Assembly: GCF_000816845.1 (NCBI RefSeq)
Contig: NZ_CP006877.1
Location: forward strand, 2,795,501-2,859,500
DNA: 64,000 nt
Reading direction: 5' to 3'
Source of the DNA: Rhizobium gallicum bv. gallicum R602sp
GTDB lineage: Bacteria; Pseudomonadota; Alphaproteobacteria; Rhizobiales; Rhizobiaceae
Below are positions 24,512 to 33,857 of the stretch, piece after piece (position 1 is the first letter of the stretch; each line of letters begins with the position of its first letter). Under the pieces are notes generated by a model. The model made no database searches, had not been told where the DNA came from, and saw only the letters and a list, made by a program, of their open reading frames with translations. The position numbers were made by a program, and so were the translations under genes.

Positions 24512-25393
24512 GCATCCCCCGGCGGAAGCGTTGTGAGCTTTTGTCACCGCTAACCTTAGCCAACGGACCCTCAACCGCAATCCTTTGCAGCGCGGGAGGC
24601 TTAAAGAGCAAGTGCGGCATGTCCGACGAGCGGCGCGAACGTCCGCTCTAGGGCCGATAGCGGAAGACTGTGCACTTCAGGATGCGTTTATCCTCCTGCG
24701 CGACGCCATGCGCAAATCAAACGTAGCAGCAATCGCGCGGGCGGTGCTGTCCTGCAGATGCGCACGGTCGTGTTCCGCGCTCAAAAAAAATGGCCTCATC
24801 GCCATCGCATTGAACTTCGACTACGACGTCAGGTCGTCCCCGACGGCTTTCGACGAGATACCAAAGCTGAAGATGGAGGTCGAAATGCTCGATCTCGCAA
24901 AACACATCATCGGCACCGAGAAGGAAATTCAATCCGGCGGAGTACGACAGCGACGAAATCGCTGTCGTCGTGAACCCAATAATGCCTGCGTTTCCTCTCC
25001 CTCCCAAAGAAATTCTTGTTAGCCGCATGCATTCCACATTTATATGCGATCACGTGCCCCCGCCAAATTAGGCCATTCGGCAACGTGTTTCAGGGTATGC
25101 GCCACTCTTGAGAATTCCGGTTATCGTCAGTCATTTTGCGCCCACAGTCTGGTATCTGGCGAACGCGGCAGGCAGCCTGATCTCTCTGACCAGCACTGTC
25201 GATGTGGGCATCTCGACTAGCTCGGATGGAAACTTCATCAGCGTCCGGCGTAGTACGCCTGCGCCGGAAAATCTTGCGTCTTCGCCGGAAACAAGAAAAC
25301 TCTCCGGCGCCTTTTCCACAATTTTCAGGGGATTGGCATGATTGATTGCGGCGACTTTTCAGTTATGTCGGCTGAGTTTTGCAGGATTGACCG
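24512..25393. other. Intergenic stretch with a ku pseudogene
   Basis: The only recognisable content is the ku remnant at about 24680-24990. The 25040-25393 part holds opposing short open frames (25108-25341 plus, 25131-25319 minus) without motifs or ribosome-binding sites. Confidence 0.4.
24680..24990 (+). pseudogene. Remnant of a Ku DNA-end-binding protein gene (non-homologous end joining)
   Basis: The plus strand encodes the middle-to-C-terminal part of bacterial Ku in pieces: QDAFILLRDAMRKSNVAAIA, a short stretch in a second frame (MRTVVFRAQ), then NGLIAIALNFDYDVRSSPTA, FDEIPKLKMEVEMLDLAKHI and IGTE in the first frame, and finally KFNPAEYDSDEIAVVV in a third. At least two frameshifts, one at a run of eight A, and loss of the N-terminal half show it is not functional. 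Rhizobia often carry several ku/ligD sets. No ligD is visible here, so this is probably a relic of a larger NHEJ locus. Confidence 0.7.
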
Positions 25394-27373
25394 ATGAAAT
25401 ACCGCGCAGAAATTGATGGCCTCAGAGCCATCGCCGTCCTATCGGTGATCCTTTTTCATTCAGGAGTTTCCTTCCTGCCGGGCGGCTTCGTCGGCGTCGA
25501 TGTCTTCTTCGTCATCTCGGGATATCTGATCACGGCGATCATCATCGGCCAGATGACGGAACAGACGTTCTCCGCGGCCGATTTCTACCTTCGCCGAGCA
25601 AAGCGGATTTTGCCTGCTCTTTTCGCGATGATGTTCGTAACGGCCTTGGTCGGTGCCGCACTTCTCACGCCTCCAGCCTTCGAGCGGCTGATGCGGAGCA
25701 TCGGCGAGGCCAGCCTGTCGATCTCCAATTTCAGTTTCGCCAGGGCGGCTGGGTATTTTGACGAGGGCACCGCCTGGCGGCCGATGCTTCACACTTGGTC
25801 TCTCGGTGTCGAGGAACAGTTCTATCTTTTCCTGCCGCTCTATTTGTTCATTGCCCGCTCCCGAACAAGCTGGTCATGGCAGCGGATCGTCACCCTCCCG
25901 ATGATCATCTCGTTCGCAATTGCCGTCGTCATGGTGCGGCATTGGCCGACGGCCGCCTATTACCTTCCGTTCGGCCGCTTCTGGGAACTGCTCGTCGGAA
26001 GCCTGCTGGCGACAGGAACGTTTGGCGCCATTCGGGACGACCGTAGGCGTCAAGCAGCGTCGGCCGCCGGGCTTGCTCTCATCGCCATTCCTGTTCTCTT
26101 CTATGGAGAAAACACGACATTCCCGGGGGAGACGGCACTTCTTCCCTGTCTCGGAGCTTTCCTGATCCTGCATTCGGCGCGGTCCGGACGAAGTTTTGTC
26201 TCAACGGCCCTTGCTTCTACCCCTCTCGCGTTCATCGGAAAACTGTCCTATTCACTCTATCTATGGCATTGGCCTGTTCTCTATTTTGCCAGAATCATAA
26301 AAGGACAAGCGCTCACGGCCGGTGAAGGGCTCGCCCTCTTGCCTCTCACCTTTGCTGTCAGCTACGCCGCCTGGCGGTTCATCGAGAACCCTGCTCGACG
26401 ATCCGATGCCAGCTTCCGTACTGCCGCAAAGTTGGTCGCAGCGACCGTTGCAACCTGCATCAGCCTATGGGTCGTCACGGAACAATTGGGCGGCATGCCC
26501 GGGCGGTTTTCCGGCGTCGAACGACGCATGGCGTCGGGTGCGCGCGACACCAATCCCGACCGTCGTGCATGTGACACGCCTTCGCTCGAACGCTTGAGGG
26601 CTGGCACGCCCTGCGTTCTCGGCGCCGACAAGGTGCCCGGCGTGGCGCTGATGGGCGACAGCATCGCAGATGCGCTCGCACCGGGTGTCGTCGCGGCCGC
26701 CGAGCAGGCCGGGCAGAGTGTCATGATCCTGACGAAAGAAGGCTGCAGACCGATCATCTGGTCGAGAAGCGATTCCGGCAGCTGCCAGCGGTTTCTGGTG
26801 GAGGCCGAACAACTGTTGAAGCGAACGGAAACCATTCATACCGTCGTCATCATCGCGCGCTGGACAAACATCGCCAGCGGCTATCGCTATGGCGCTCCCA
26901 TCCTGGTACCGCCGTCGATGACGCATCCCGACGACGAAGCGAAGCTTTCCAGGCTTGCCGCGGCTCTTTCAGATCAGTTCGCTCACCTCGACCAGAAGCG
27001 GATCGTCGTTGTCGGCTTCGTTCCGGAGCAGCCGTTATACGTGCCGCAGACCGTCTTGGTCCGGCATCGGCTGGGCCAGCCCCTGCCTTCGGGTGTGTCG
27101 AGGGATGTGTTCGAAGAGCGGCAGAAAATCGTCAGGCGGCTGTTTTCGAGGCCCAACTTCGCGAAGGTGACGCTGATCGATGCCACGCCATTCTTTTGCA
27201 ATGATGAAACCTGCCCCGTCCAAGACCAGGGAATTCCGGCTTTCGTCGACGACAATCATCCAAGCGCGTCCAAGGCGCTGTCCGTCCGCGCAATGTTCGC
27301 GCCGGCATTCGTCACCCGCGAGCGGCTCCAATCGACGGCGAAGGCTCCTCCAGTTTCTCAGAAGCCCTCTTAG
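25394..27373 (+). CDS. OafA/YrhL-type membrane acyltransferase with C-terminal SGNH domain
   Basis: 659 aa. The N-terminal acyltransferase-3 domain (about ten helices, residues 1-350) begins KYRAEIDGLRAIAVLSVILF and contains FHSGV (catalytic-type His), GGFVGVDVFFVISGYLIT, FYLRRAKRILPALFAMMFV, HTWSLGVEEQFYLFLPLYL and SLYLWHWPVLYFARII. A linker leads to an SGNH/GDSL-like domain (about 415-640) with GVALMGDSIADALAPG (Ser near 421) and a C-terminal VDDNHPSASKA (Asp-His). This architecture O-acetylates surface polysaccharides such as O-antigen, with the SGNH domain passing acetyl in the periplasm. It may modify the exopolysaccharide encoded at 39-64 kb; that link is only an inference. Start ATG follows GATTGACCG, a weak site. 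Confidence 0.93.
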   Translation: MKYRAEIDGLRAIAVLSVILFHSGVSFLPGGFVGVDVFFVISGYLITAIIIGQMTEQTFSAADFYLRRAKRILPALFAMMFVTALVGAALLTPPAFERLMRSIGEASLSISNFSFARAAGYFDEGTAWRPMLHTWSLGVEEQFYLFLPLYLFIARSRTSWSWQRIVTLPMIISFAIAVVMVRHWPTAAYYLPFGRFWELLVGSLLATGTFGAIRDDRRRQAASAAGLALIAIPVLFYGENTTFPGETALLPCLGAFLILHSARSGRSFVSTALASTPLAFIGKLSYSLYLWHWPVLYFARIIKGQALTAGEGLALLPLTFAVSYAAWRFIENPARRSDASFRTAAKLVAATVATCISLWVVTEQLGGMPGRFSGVERRMASGARDTNPDRRACDTPSLERLRAGTPCVLGADKVPGVALMGDSIADALAPGVVAAAEQAGQSVMILTKEGCRPIIWSRSDSGSCQRFLVEAEQLLKRTETIHTVVIIARWTNIASGYRYGAPILVPPSMTHPDDEAKLSRLAAALSDQFAHLDQKRIVVVGFVPEQPLYVPQTVLVRHRLGQPLPSGVSRDVFEERQKIVRRLFSRPNFAKVTLIDATPFFCNDETCPVQDQGIPAFVDDNHPSASKALSVRAMFAPAFVTRERLQSTAKAPPVSQKPS

Positions 27374-27965
27374 GTAAGCCTAGGCCTTCTTACCGAAGAC
27401 CTCTAGCATCTTTTCTCCGTCGATTTTCTCACCCTAGATAGAAAAACCTCGTCTCAAGGTCTTTCGCGTTTCGTGCAGACTGTGCAGTTTGGCATGTCAA
27501 TCCTGGCTCGCGACGGGGCCAGCCGTGCCGAGCTTGAGGCCGTGGCTGAGGTCTCGATACTGGGATGGGATGCCCGCGCCAGGAGCGACACCCTTTCCAC
27601 ATAAAAGCGTGCAGGCTCATGGGCTGCGCTCTATCGATTCTCATTGATAAAGCAGGCAACCGAGGAAAACCGTTCACCTCCGGTGGCCGTCTGTCGAGAC
27701 CCGGGATAGTGCTGCGATTGGAGGGAGGACGGAGCAGGAGGTTTGCCCATCGCGACGGCGTGAGGCACAATTGCTTGAAACCGACCCAAGGATGCACCCG
27801 ATCAAGCGATCGCACTTCCGCGGCCCGTCGATTTGACCTGCTGAGTTCGGCCGAGAGGACGTCTACTCGCGTGCCCGCTTCAGGTCGGATAAACTGCCTC
27901 GACACCCGCATTTGAACAAAACCGCGCTCCCGCTGGTTATTCTGCAAAATCGCGAGAGAACGACG
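27374..27965. other. Intergenic stretch between acyltransferase and MscS genes
   Basis: A weak inverted repeat (GGTAAG at 27373, CTTACC at 27389) after the acyltransferase stop may act in termination. Opposing long frames (27429-27947 minus, 27565-27915 plus) show no motifs, so I see no gene. Confidence 0.35.
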
Positions 27966-29312
27966 ATGGATTTCCTAGAGGCGGTCAACGCTGCCGGATC
28001 TTGGCTGCAGGCTTTCCTTTTCAATGAGTGGACGGTCTATCAGTCCGCCCTGATTGTCGCCGGTTACCTGCTTTCCGGCTTGCTGGCAAAACGGATCGAG
28101 CCGGCATTGGAATCGCGCGCCCGCACCATCAAGGGAAATCCGGATCTACTTCGCGTCATCATCGCATTCATGCGGCGAACACGCTGGCTCTTTCTGATTG
28201 TACTGCTGGCGGTTGCGGATGTGGTGCTGTTGCGATTTGCGTGGCCATCGCACCGGTGGCTGGTAGCAACAGCCCTCACTCTCGTGGTGGCGTGGTTCGT
28301 CATCTCGGTACTCACGCGCATCATCCGCAACCAGATGCTGGCGCGTGTCGTTGCCGCCGCCGGCTGGCTCTACTTTGCACTTTACGCGCTTGGGCTGGAT
28401 CGCGCGCTTCTGGCAGCACTCGATGGTATAGCCGTCAATCTCGGCGCCGTTCGCCTTTCAATGCTGCTCGTCTTGAAGGCCATCGTCCTTTCCGTCGCGT
28501 TGATCTGGCTTGCGGTTCTGATCGGCAACATGTCGTCGAACTGGATCCAGAAGTCCGCGGATCTCACGCCCTCCTTGAAGGTTCTCATCAGCAAACTGAT
28601 CAAGATCGGGCTCATTGTCTTTGCGGGCACGATTGCCTTGTCTGCGACAGGCATTGACCTGACGGCGCTCACGGTTTTTTCAGGTGCTGTCGGCGTCGGC
28701 ATTGGTTTCGGCCTGCAGAAGGTCGTCTCCAATTTCATATCCGGAATCATCATCCTGCTCGATAAATCCATCAAACCGGGCGACACGATTACGCTGGGAG
28801 AGACCTTCGGCTCCATCCGCGACCTGCGCTCCCGCTTCGTCTCCGTCATAACCAGAGATGGAAAGGAGTACCTCATTCCAAACGAAGACTTCATTTCCCA
28901 GCAAGTCGTCAACTGGTCGTTCTCCAGCGATTATGTCCGCATCGAGGTGGATTTCGGAACCTCGTATGACAGCGATCCGCACGAGGTTGCCCGCATCGCG
29001 ATCGAAGCGGCCAAGACCATTCCGCGGGTTGCGGGCACCTACGCCCAGCCGGTCTGCTGGATGACGGCCTTCGGGGCTTCATCGGTCGATTTCAAGCTGA
29101 GATTCTGGATCTCCGACCCGAGCAACGGCCTTACCAACGTGCGCGGTGAAGTACTCATGGCATTATGGGATGCATTCAAGGCAGCCGGCATTTCGATCCC
29201 GTTCCCGCATCGCGAAATCATCATGAAGACACCTGTCGAGCTTGCCCGCGCATCTTTTCGGCAACGGCCAGGCGATGAACGCGCTTCCGGCAGCCCCAAA
29301 TCCGGGAACTGA
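27966..29312 (+). CDS. MscS-family mechanosensitive channel
   Basis: 448 aa from ATG 27966 (GAGAGA upstream); a TTG at 27912 would add 18 residues. Five or six N-terminal membrane helices lead to the MscS pore helix and beta domain: ALTVFSGAVGVGIGFGLQKV, VSNFISGIIILLDKSIKPGD, GETFGSIRDLRSRFVSVITR and EYLIPNEDFISQQVVNWSFS. The C-terminal alpha/beta part includes FKLRFWISDPSNGLTNVRGE and ends with a short Pro/Arg-rich tail. These channels release solutes on hypo-osmotic shock from the inner membrane. The next gene starts 46 bp downstream and may be co-transcribed. Confidence 0.93.
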   Translation: MDFLEAVNAAGSWLQAFLFNEWTVYQSALIVAGYLLSGLLAKRIEPALESRARTIKGNPDLLRVIIAFMRRTRWLFLIVLLAVADVVLLRFAWPSHRWLVATALTLVVAWFVISVLTRIIRNQMLARVVAAAGWLYFALYALGLDRALLAALDGIAVNLGAVRLSMLLVLKAIVLSVALIWLAVLIGNMSSNWIQKSADLTPSLKVLISKLIKIGLIVFAGTIALSATGIDLTALTVFSGAVGVGIGFGLQKVVSNFISGIIILLDKSIKPGDTITLGETFGSIRDLRSRFVSVITRDGKEYLIPNEDFISQQVVNWSFSSDYVRIEVDFGTSYDSDPHEVARIAIEAAKTIPRVAGTYAQPVCWMTAFGASSVDFKLRFWISDPSNGLTNVRGEVLMALWDAFKAAGISIPFPHREIIMKTPVELARASFRQRPGDERASGSPKSGN

Positions 29313-29358
29313 ATTGCCTCAAAGACGTTCGGCAGTATCCGTTCACGAGGTCACCGCC

Positions 29359-29865
29359 ATGCGCCGCGCCGTTTATTTGCTCTCCCTCGCACTCGCCGGC
29401 TCCCAGCCGCTTGCGGCAGCCGCTCAGGAAGCCAATTTCCTCCAGTCGCTTGCTGGAAACTGGCAAGGCGCAGGCCAGGTGCTGATGCGGATCGGCAGCG
29501 ATCCGGTCAACGTGCGGTGCAGCTTCGCAACGACGGCGGGCCGAGCCAACTTCTCCATGAACGGCAGCTGCCGGGGCTTTGTCGTCGTGCGCCGGGCCGT
29601 TTCGGCAAATCTGAGGGTCAGCGGCGGGCGCTATACCGGAACCTATGTCGGACCGATGGGCCTGCCGTCTGCGCTTTCTGGAAGCCGCCGCGGAAATGCC
29701 ATCAATCTTTCCGTACGCTGGGCCCGCCCCGTGAACGGAGACCGGAACGCCACCATGACCATCGAGAAGGTCGGGGCGGATGGCTTGCGCCTGCGCACGG
29801 TCGATCGCGACCATGCGACCGGAGGGTCGGTCGTTACCAGTAACATCGATCTTATGCGTCAGTGA
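29359..29865 (+). CDS. Small secreted protein of unknown function
   Basis: 168 aa from ATG 29359, with CGAGGT upstream. A signal peptide (AVYLLSLALAGSQPLAAAAQ) is followed by a lipocalin-like or beta-sandwich-like sequence: FLQSLAGNWQGAGQVLMRIG, VRCSFATTAGRANFSMNGSC, GRYTGTYVGPMGLPSALSG and NAINLSVRWARPVNGDRNAT. This pattern (SLAGNWxGxG.. and RCxF..) occurs in a rhizobial family with no experimental function. Two Cys could form a disulfide. Probably periplasmic. It follows the MscS gene on the same strand. Confidence 0.8.
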   Translation: MRRAVYLLSLALAGSQPLAAAAQEANFLQSLAGNWQGAGQVLMRIGSDPVNVRCSFATTAGRANFSMNGSCRGFVVVRRAVSANLRVSGGRYTGTYVGPMGLPSALSGSRRGNAINLSVRWARPVNGDRNATMTIEKVGADGLRLRTVDRDHATGGSVVTSNIDLMRQ

Positions 29866-29894
29866 ATTTGCGCAGGTCTGTCCAACCGGTTTCG

Positions 29895-31121
29895 TCAGTT
29901 GCTCGTCTGCGTCGCGGCCGCTTCCGAGGCCGATCCGTTCCTGGCGAGTTGCCCGATGACCACCAGAACCAGCACGGCAAGCACGCCTGCCGCCAATGTC
30001 AACGCCAGCGACCAGACGACGCCGATGCTCCCGATCAGGTAGGCCAGCGCAAAGGGTGCGACCGCCGACACGATCAGCCGCGCCGCCATCACCCGGCCCT
30101 GCATCTTTCCATAGCCGTCGCTTCCGAAGAGCAACAGCGGAAGCGTTCCCGTGACGATGCTGAAGAGACCGTTTCCCAGGCCGAAGACAACTGCGAATGC
30201 GATGGCGCCGGCAACGGAAGGCGCGGTCGGGATGAGCAGGAATACCGCTGCCGACATAAGCGTGGCCGCGATGATGGCAAGCTTAAGCGGCGGCAGGTTC
30301 ACGCCGAAGAGCATGTTCGTCAACCTGCTGAGCACCTGCGAGGGACCGAAGAACGTCCCGACCAGCGCCGCTGTCGCGCCGAGCCCGAGGCCGGAAAGCA
30401 GCGGCACCATATGGACGAGGATGGCCGAGCTCACCAGCGACTGCAGGGAGAAGGAAAACGCCATCAGAACGAAACCCATCCTGCGCGCCGATGCGGCAAG
30501 CGTTCCTTCCACGCGTCTCGCCGGCGAGGCCTTGCCGCTTCGCACCCGGTTTCGGCGCATCTGGCGCGAGAGCACGGCATGGATAGGCAGGCAGATGACG
30601 AAGTTTAGGCCCGCGAATACCAGATAGACCTGCTGCCACGATATTTCAGCGTGCAGCATTGTCGTGATCGGCCAGAAGATTGTCGAGGCAAAGCCGCCGA
30701 TGAGCGTCAGGTAGGTGATGCTCCGTTGTGCCGCCTGCGGCCGGATCTGCACGAGCAGCGCGAAGGCCGCGCCATATTGAACGAGGTTCGACGCCGCCTC
30801 GATGCCGATCAGCGCCGCTACGAAGGAAATCCTGCCGGGCGCCAGCGCGCAGGCGACAAGTGCCGCCGCCGCGATCGCCGATCCCGCCGTCATGATCCGT
30901 CCGGCGCCGAAGCGGTCGATCCATTTGCCGAGCGCAGGTGCCATAAGACCGCCGATCAGGAGAGCCGCGGACAAAGCGCCGAAGATAGCCTCGGACGGCC
31001 ATCCGAGATCCCGCGACATATCGGGGGCGAGGATGCTGAAGCTGTAATAGAGCGTGCCGTAGCCGATGATCTGCGTGATGCCAAGGGCGATAATGGCAGC
31101 AATCGGCGGAGATTCGGTCAT
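29895..31121 (-). CDS. MFS transporter of the arsenic operon (ArsK-like exporter candidate)
   Basis: 408 aa with twelve predicted helices. Major facilitator signatures: [20 protein letters not shown] at helix 1, a cytoplasmic loop 2-3 [20 protein letters not shown], and the cytoplasmic Arg/Lys-rich central loop [20 protein letters not shown]. The start overlaps the arsH stop by four bases (ATGA), so it is the last gene of the ars operon. MFS proteins at this position in Agrobacterium and relatives (ArsK-type) export trivalent arsenicals. The substrate here is inferred from position and not read from residues. Confidence 0.85.
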   Translation of the reverse strand: MTESPPIAAIIALGITQIIGYGTLYYSFSILAPDMSRDLGWPSEAIFGALSAALLIGGLMAPALGKWIDRFGAGRIMTAGSAIAAAALVACALAPGRISFVAALIGIEAASNLVQYGAAFALLVQIRPQAAQRSITYLTLIGGFASTIFWPITTMLHAEISWQQVYLVFAGLNFVICLPIHAVLSRQMRRNRVRSGKASPARRVEGTLAASARRMGFVLMAFSFSLQSLVSSAILVHMVPLLSGLGLGATAALVGTFFGPSQVLSRLTNMLFGVNLPPLKLAIIAATLMSAAVFLLIPTAPSVAGAIAFAVVFGLGNGLFSIVTGTLPLLLFGSDGYGKMQGRVMAARLIVSAVAPFALAYLIGSIGVVWSLALTLAAGVLAVLVLVVIGQLARNGSASEAAATQTSN

Positions 31122-31843
31122 ATGGATTTCAGGCTCACGCGCTGTTCGAGCTTATCGGCCTCTTCCTTGCGCTCGCTGTAGCGATCGGTGAGATAGGCGG
31201 AGGCGTCGCGGGTAAGCCACGTGAATTTCACCAATTCCTCGCAGACGTCAACCACCCGGTCGTAATAAGACGAGGATCTCATGCGGCCATCCGCGTCGAA
31301 CTCCTGAAAAGCCTTGGCGACTGACGACTGGTTCGGAATAGTGATCATGCGCATCCAGCGGCCGAGCATGCGCATCTGCCCAACGGCGTTGAAAGACTGC
31401 GAGCCGCCCGACACCTGCATGACGGCGAGCGTCTTGCCCTGCGTTGGCCGCACCGAGCCAACCGAAAGCGGAATCCAGTCGATCTGCGCCTTCATGATGC
31501 CGGTCATGGCGCCATGGCGTTCCGGCGAAACCCATACCTGCCCTTCCGACCACTGCGAAAGATCGCGCAGTTCCTGGACCTTCGGATGGCTTGCCGGCTC
31601 CGCATCAGGAAGCGGCAATCCCTCCGGATTGAATATCCGCACCTCGCAGCCGAAGTGCTCGAGCAGGCGCGTCGCCTCATGGGCGAGCAGCCTACTATAG
31701 GAGACCGTGCGCAGCGAACCGTAGAGGATCAGGATACGGGGCTTATGCTTCGAGAATGGCGGCCGCAGCGCCGCCAGATCGAGCAGCCGCAGATGTTCGC
31801 GTGAGGCTGCCGCCAGATCAGACAATGCGCCTACCCTTCGCAT
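31118..31843 (-). CDS. arsH: ArsH NADPH-dependent FMN reductase
   Basis: 241 aa flavodoxin-like protein of the arsenic-resistance ArsH family. Visible: [20 protein letters not shown] (FMN phosphate loop GSLRxxSxSR), [40 protein letters not shown] (substrate/FMN face) and [20 protein letters not shown]. ArsH oxidises trivalent organoarsenicals or acts as an NADPH:FMN reductase. The N-terminal 30 residues before KPRILILYG are typical. The start overlaps the preceding arsC by 26 bp, and the stop overlaps the MFS start by four, so translation is coupled. Confidence 0.95.
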   Translation of the reverse strand: MRRVGALSDLAAASREHLRLLDLAALRPPFSKHKPRILILYGSLRTVSYSRLLAHEATRLLEHFGCEVRIFNPEGLPLPDAEPASHPKVQELRDLSQWSEGQVWVSPERHGAMTGIMKAQIDWIPLSVGSVRPTQGKTLAVMQVSGGSQSFNAVGQMRMLGRWMRMITIPNQSSVAKAFQEFDADGRMRSSSYYDRVVDVCEELVKFTWLTRDASAYLTDRYSERKEEADKLEQRVSLKSI

Positions 31844-32240
31844 CGAGAACCTGTTCGCCGTCTTCCTTGGCGAAGGCGCCCTTATGGGTGTCCGGCAGGA
31901 TATCGAGAACCGCCTCGGATGGCCGCGCGAGCCGCGTGCCGAGCGGCGTCACGACGAAGGGCCGGTTGATGAGGATCGGATCTTTCAGCATCGCGTCGAG
32001 AAGCTGATCGTCGGTCAGGGCCGCGTGATCGAGCCCAAACTCCGCATAGGGCGTACCCTTCTCGCGGATGGCCTGGCGCACCGTAAGGCCGGCGTCGGCG
32101 ATCATCTTGACTAGCTCCGCGCGCGACGGCGGAGTTTGCAGATACTCGATGATCGTCGGCTCGATCCCGGCATTTCGGATCATCGCCAGCGTATTGCGCG
32201 ACGTGCCGCAATTTGGATTGTGATAGATGGTGGCTTTCAT
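31818..32240 (-). CDS. arsC: Glutaredoxin-dependent arsenate reductase ArsC
   Basis: 140 aa, thioredoxin-fold ArsC. The catalytic Cys lies in [20 protein letters not shown] (Cys near residue 11), followed by [18 protein letters not shown] and the C-terminal substrate-binding region [20 protein letters not shown] (Arg pair typical of the family). It reduces arsenate to arsenite with glutaredoxin and glutathione. The start overlaps aqpS by four bases. This is the second arsenate reductase in the operon; the other is of the phosphatase-like type. Confidence 0.96.
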   Translation of the reverse strand: MKATIYHNPNCGTSRNTLAMIRNAGIEPTIIEYLQTPPSRAELVKMIADAGLTVRQAIREKGTPYAEFGLDHAALTDDQLLDAMLKDPILINRPFVVTPLGTRLARPSEAVLDILPDTHKGAFAKEDGEQVLDAKGRRIV

Positions 32241-32929
32241 AGCTTTGCCTCAGGTGAAAGGGTTGACGATGCTCCCGGATGCAGCAACCAGGTGAACAGA
32301 AAGAGCGCCGCGACCGCACCGGCGATTTCGGCAACCCAGAAGCCCGGAAGATCGACCGGACGGATGCCGGAAAAGGTGTCGGTCAGCGAGCGGGCGAAGG
32401 CAACGGCCGGATTGGCGAAGGAAGTCGAAGCGGTGAACCAGTAGGCGGCCGTGATATAAAGCCCCACCAACCATGGCACCGCCTTCTGCTCGAAGCGGAT
32501 CCCGGCGAGGATCACCGCAATGAGGCCGAAGGTCGCGACACCTTCGGAAAACCATTGCGCCCCGCCGGTGCGGACCTTTGTCGACAGCTGGACGAGCGGA
32601 AGATCGAACATGAGATGGGCTGCAATCGTCCCGATGGCGCCGCCAGCAACCTGCGCCAAGACGTAAAAGAGGAAATCGCGCTTCGGCAGCGACCGCGATA
32701 TCGCGAAGACCAGCGAGACCGCCGGATTGAAATGAGCTCCGGAAACCGGCGCCAGGATAGTGATCAACACCACAAGAATCGCGCCGGTCGCCAGCGTGTT
32801 GCCGAGCAGGGCCAGTCCTACATCCTGCGTCAGCGATGTCGCCATGATGCCCGACCCGACCACGGTCGCGACGAGAAGTGCTGTGCCGAGGCCCTCGGAC
32901 ACCAGGCGGCGCGGCAGATCGAACGTCAT
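32237..32929 (-). CDS. aqpS: AqpS aquaglyceroporin (arsenite channel)
   Basis: 230 aa, six membrane helices and two aquaporin boxes: GAHFNPAVSLVFAISRSLPK (first NPA) and TASTSFANPAVAFARSLTD (second NPA), with EGLGTALLVATVVGSGIMAT at helix 1. In Sinorhizobium-type arsenic operons AqpS takes the place of ArsB and lets arsenite produced by ArsC leave the cell down its gradient. It lies 2 bp from the phosphatase-type arsC and overlaps the next arsC by four bases. All key residues are present. Confidence 0.96.
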   Translation of the reverse strand: MTFDLPRRLVSEGLGTALLVATVVGSGIMATSLTQDVGLALLGNTLATGAILVVLITILAPVSGAHFNPAVSLVFAISRSLPKRDFLFYVLAQVAGGAIGTIAAHLMFDLPLVQLSTKVRTGGAQWFSEGVATFGLIAVILAGIRFEQKAVPWLVGLYITAAYWFTASTSFANPAVAFARSLTDTFSGIRPVDLPGFWVAEIAGAVAALFLFTWLLHPGASSTLSPEAKL

Positions 32930-32931
32930 CG

Positions 32932-33462
32932 TTATCCTGCCTTCACCGGATTGCTCGCCGAACCTTCCATGGCGCCGATCTGGCGCAGGTGCTGCTCCAG
33001 AGCGAGCTTGTCGATCGACGACAAAGGCAGGCTCAGGAAAGCCATGATCCGGTTATTCAGGAACCGTGCGGCCTGCGCGAAAGCCCGGTCCTTCTCGACT
33101 TCGCTGCCCTCGACAGCGGCCGGATCCTCGACGCCCCAGTGGGCAGTCATCGGATGGCCGATCCAGACCGGGCAGGCTTCGCCCGCGGTGCTGTCGCAGA
33201 CCGTGAAGATGAAATCCATTTCCGGCGCGTCCGCCTCGGCAAACACGTCCCAGCTCTTCGAGCTGAAGCCGGTCGAAGGATAGCCAAGGGCCTGCAGCTC
33301 CTTCAGCGCATAGGGATTGACCCTACCCTTGGGTTGGCTCCCTGCCGAAAACGCCCGGAAGCGGCCCTTGCCGTCGGCGTTGAGAATGGACTCCGCCAGG
33401 ATAGAGCGGGCGGAATTGCCGGTGCACAGGAACAGCACGTGGTAGACACGCTCGGCAGTCAT
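32932..33462 (-). CDS. Low-molecular-weight phosphatase-type arsenate reductase
   Basis: 176 aa. Phosphatase-loop motif in HVLFLCTGNSARSILAESIL (CX5R: Cys-Thr-Gly-Asn-Ser-Ala-Arg) and FRAFSAGSQPKGRVNPYALK mark the LMW-PTP/ArsC family; a FIFTVCDSTAGEACPVWIG segment carries the two extra Cys used in thioredoxin-type ArsC catalysis, and HWGVEDPAAVEGSE is the Asp-bearing loop. The C-terminal helix SLPLSSIDKLALEQHLRQIG is typical. It provides a second route of arsenate reduction, using thioredoxin. The start overlaps arsR by four bases. Confidence 0.92.
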   Translation of the reverse strand: MTAERVYHVLFLCTGNSARSILAESILNADGKGRFRAFSAGSQPKGRVNPYALKELQALGYPSTGFSSKSWDVFAEADAPEMDFIFTVCDSTAGEACPVWIGHPMTAHWGVEDPAAVEGSEVEKDRAFAQAARFLNNRIMAFLSLPLSSIDKLALEQHLRQIGAMEGSASNPVKAG

Positions 33463-33815
33463 TGAAGTTTCTCCTCCACCTTAGGCCCGCAGCATGCGGC
33501 GACCGCCGCCACAGGTGCGCAGATTTCAGGGTTCCCGGCGCAGCAGTCTTCCATCAGGAAGCGGATCAGACCGCCCAGCGCATTATAGTTCGCCGTGTAG
33601 ATGATCGAGCGGGATTCACGCTTCTGGCTGATGAGGCCGGATCGTTCGAGCTCCTTGAGGTGGAAGGAGACATTCGACGGCGAGACGGCCGTCTTCTCCG
33701 CAACCATGCCGGCGGCCATGCCGTCTGGACCCGCGACCACCAGCACGCGGACGATATGCAGGCGGGTTTCCTGGGAGAGCGCGGCGAAGGCGCTCAGGGC
33801 TTGACGTTGATCCAT
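33459..33815 (-). CDS. arsR: ArsR family arsenite-responsive repressor
   Basis: 118 aa. Winged helix: AFAALSQETRLHIVRVLVVA, MVAEKTAVSPSNVSFHLKEL, ERSGLISQKRESRSIIYTAN. Vicinal Cys near the C-terminus (MEDCCAGNPEIC and AACCGP) are the likely As(III) ligands, unlike the ELCVCDL site of classical ArsR. This C-terminal type is seen in Agrobacterium/rhizobial ArsR proteins. It is expected to repress its own operon and the divergent gene at 33858 by binding the inverted repeats at 33816-33850 and to leave DNA on arsenite binding. Confidence 0.93.
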   Translation of the reverse strand: MDQRQALSAFAALSQETRLHIVRVLVVAGPDGMAAGMVAEKTAVSPSNVSFHLKELERSGLISQKRESRSIIYTANYNALGGLIRFLMEDCCAGNPEICAPVAAVAACCGPKVEEKLQ

Positions 33816-33850
33816 ATTTCAATAATCCTTGAATTGTTGAAATTAGGATT
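33816..33850. promoter_or_regulatory. Candidate ArsR operator between divergent genes
   Basis: The 36-bp gap between arsR and the divergent gene contains two nested inverted repeats: ATTTCAA at 33816 with TTGAAAT at 33837, and AATCCT at 33824 with AGGATT at 33845. The AT-rich dyads in a divergent gap fit an ArsR binding site. Confidence 0.65.
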
Positions 33851-33857
33851 AATGCAT

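Noticed and set aside
27429..27947. 172-codon minus frame between the acyltransferase and MscS genes
   Set aside because: Low-complexity Arg/Pro content and overlap with the MscS start; no domain seen.
29830..29846. GTTACCAGTAAC dyad resembling the island palindrome
   Set aside because: It has a two-base centre, lies inside the 3' end of a coding region and lacks the CGTAT/ATACG outer arms, so it is probably chance.
29862..30608. 248-codon plus frame antisense to the MFS transporter
   Set aside because: Arg/His/Asp-rich shadow of a clear twelve-helix protein on the other strand.
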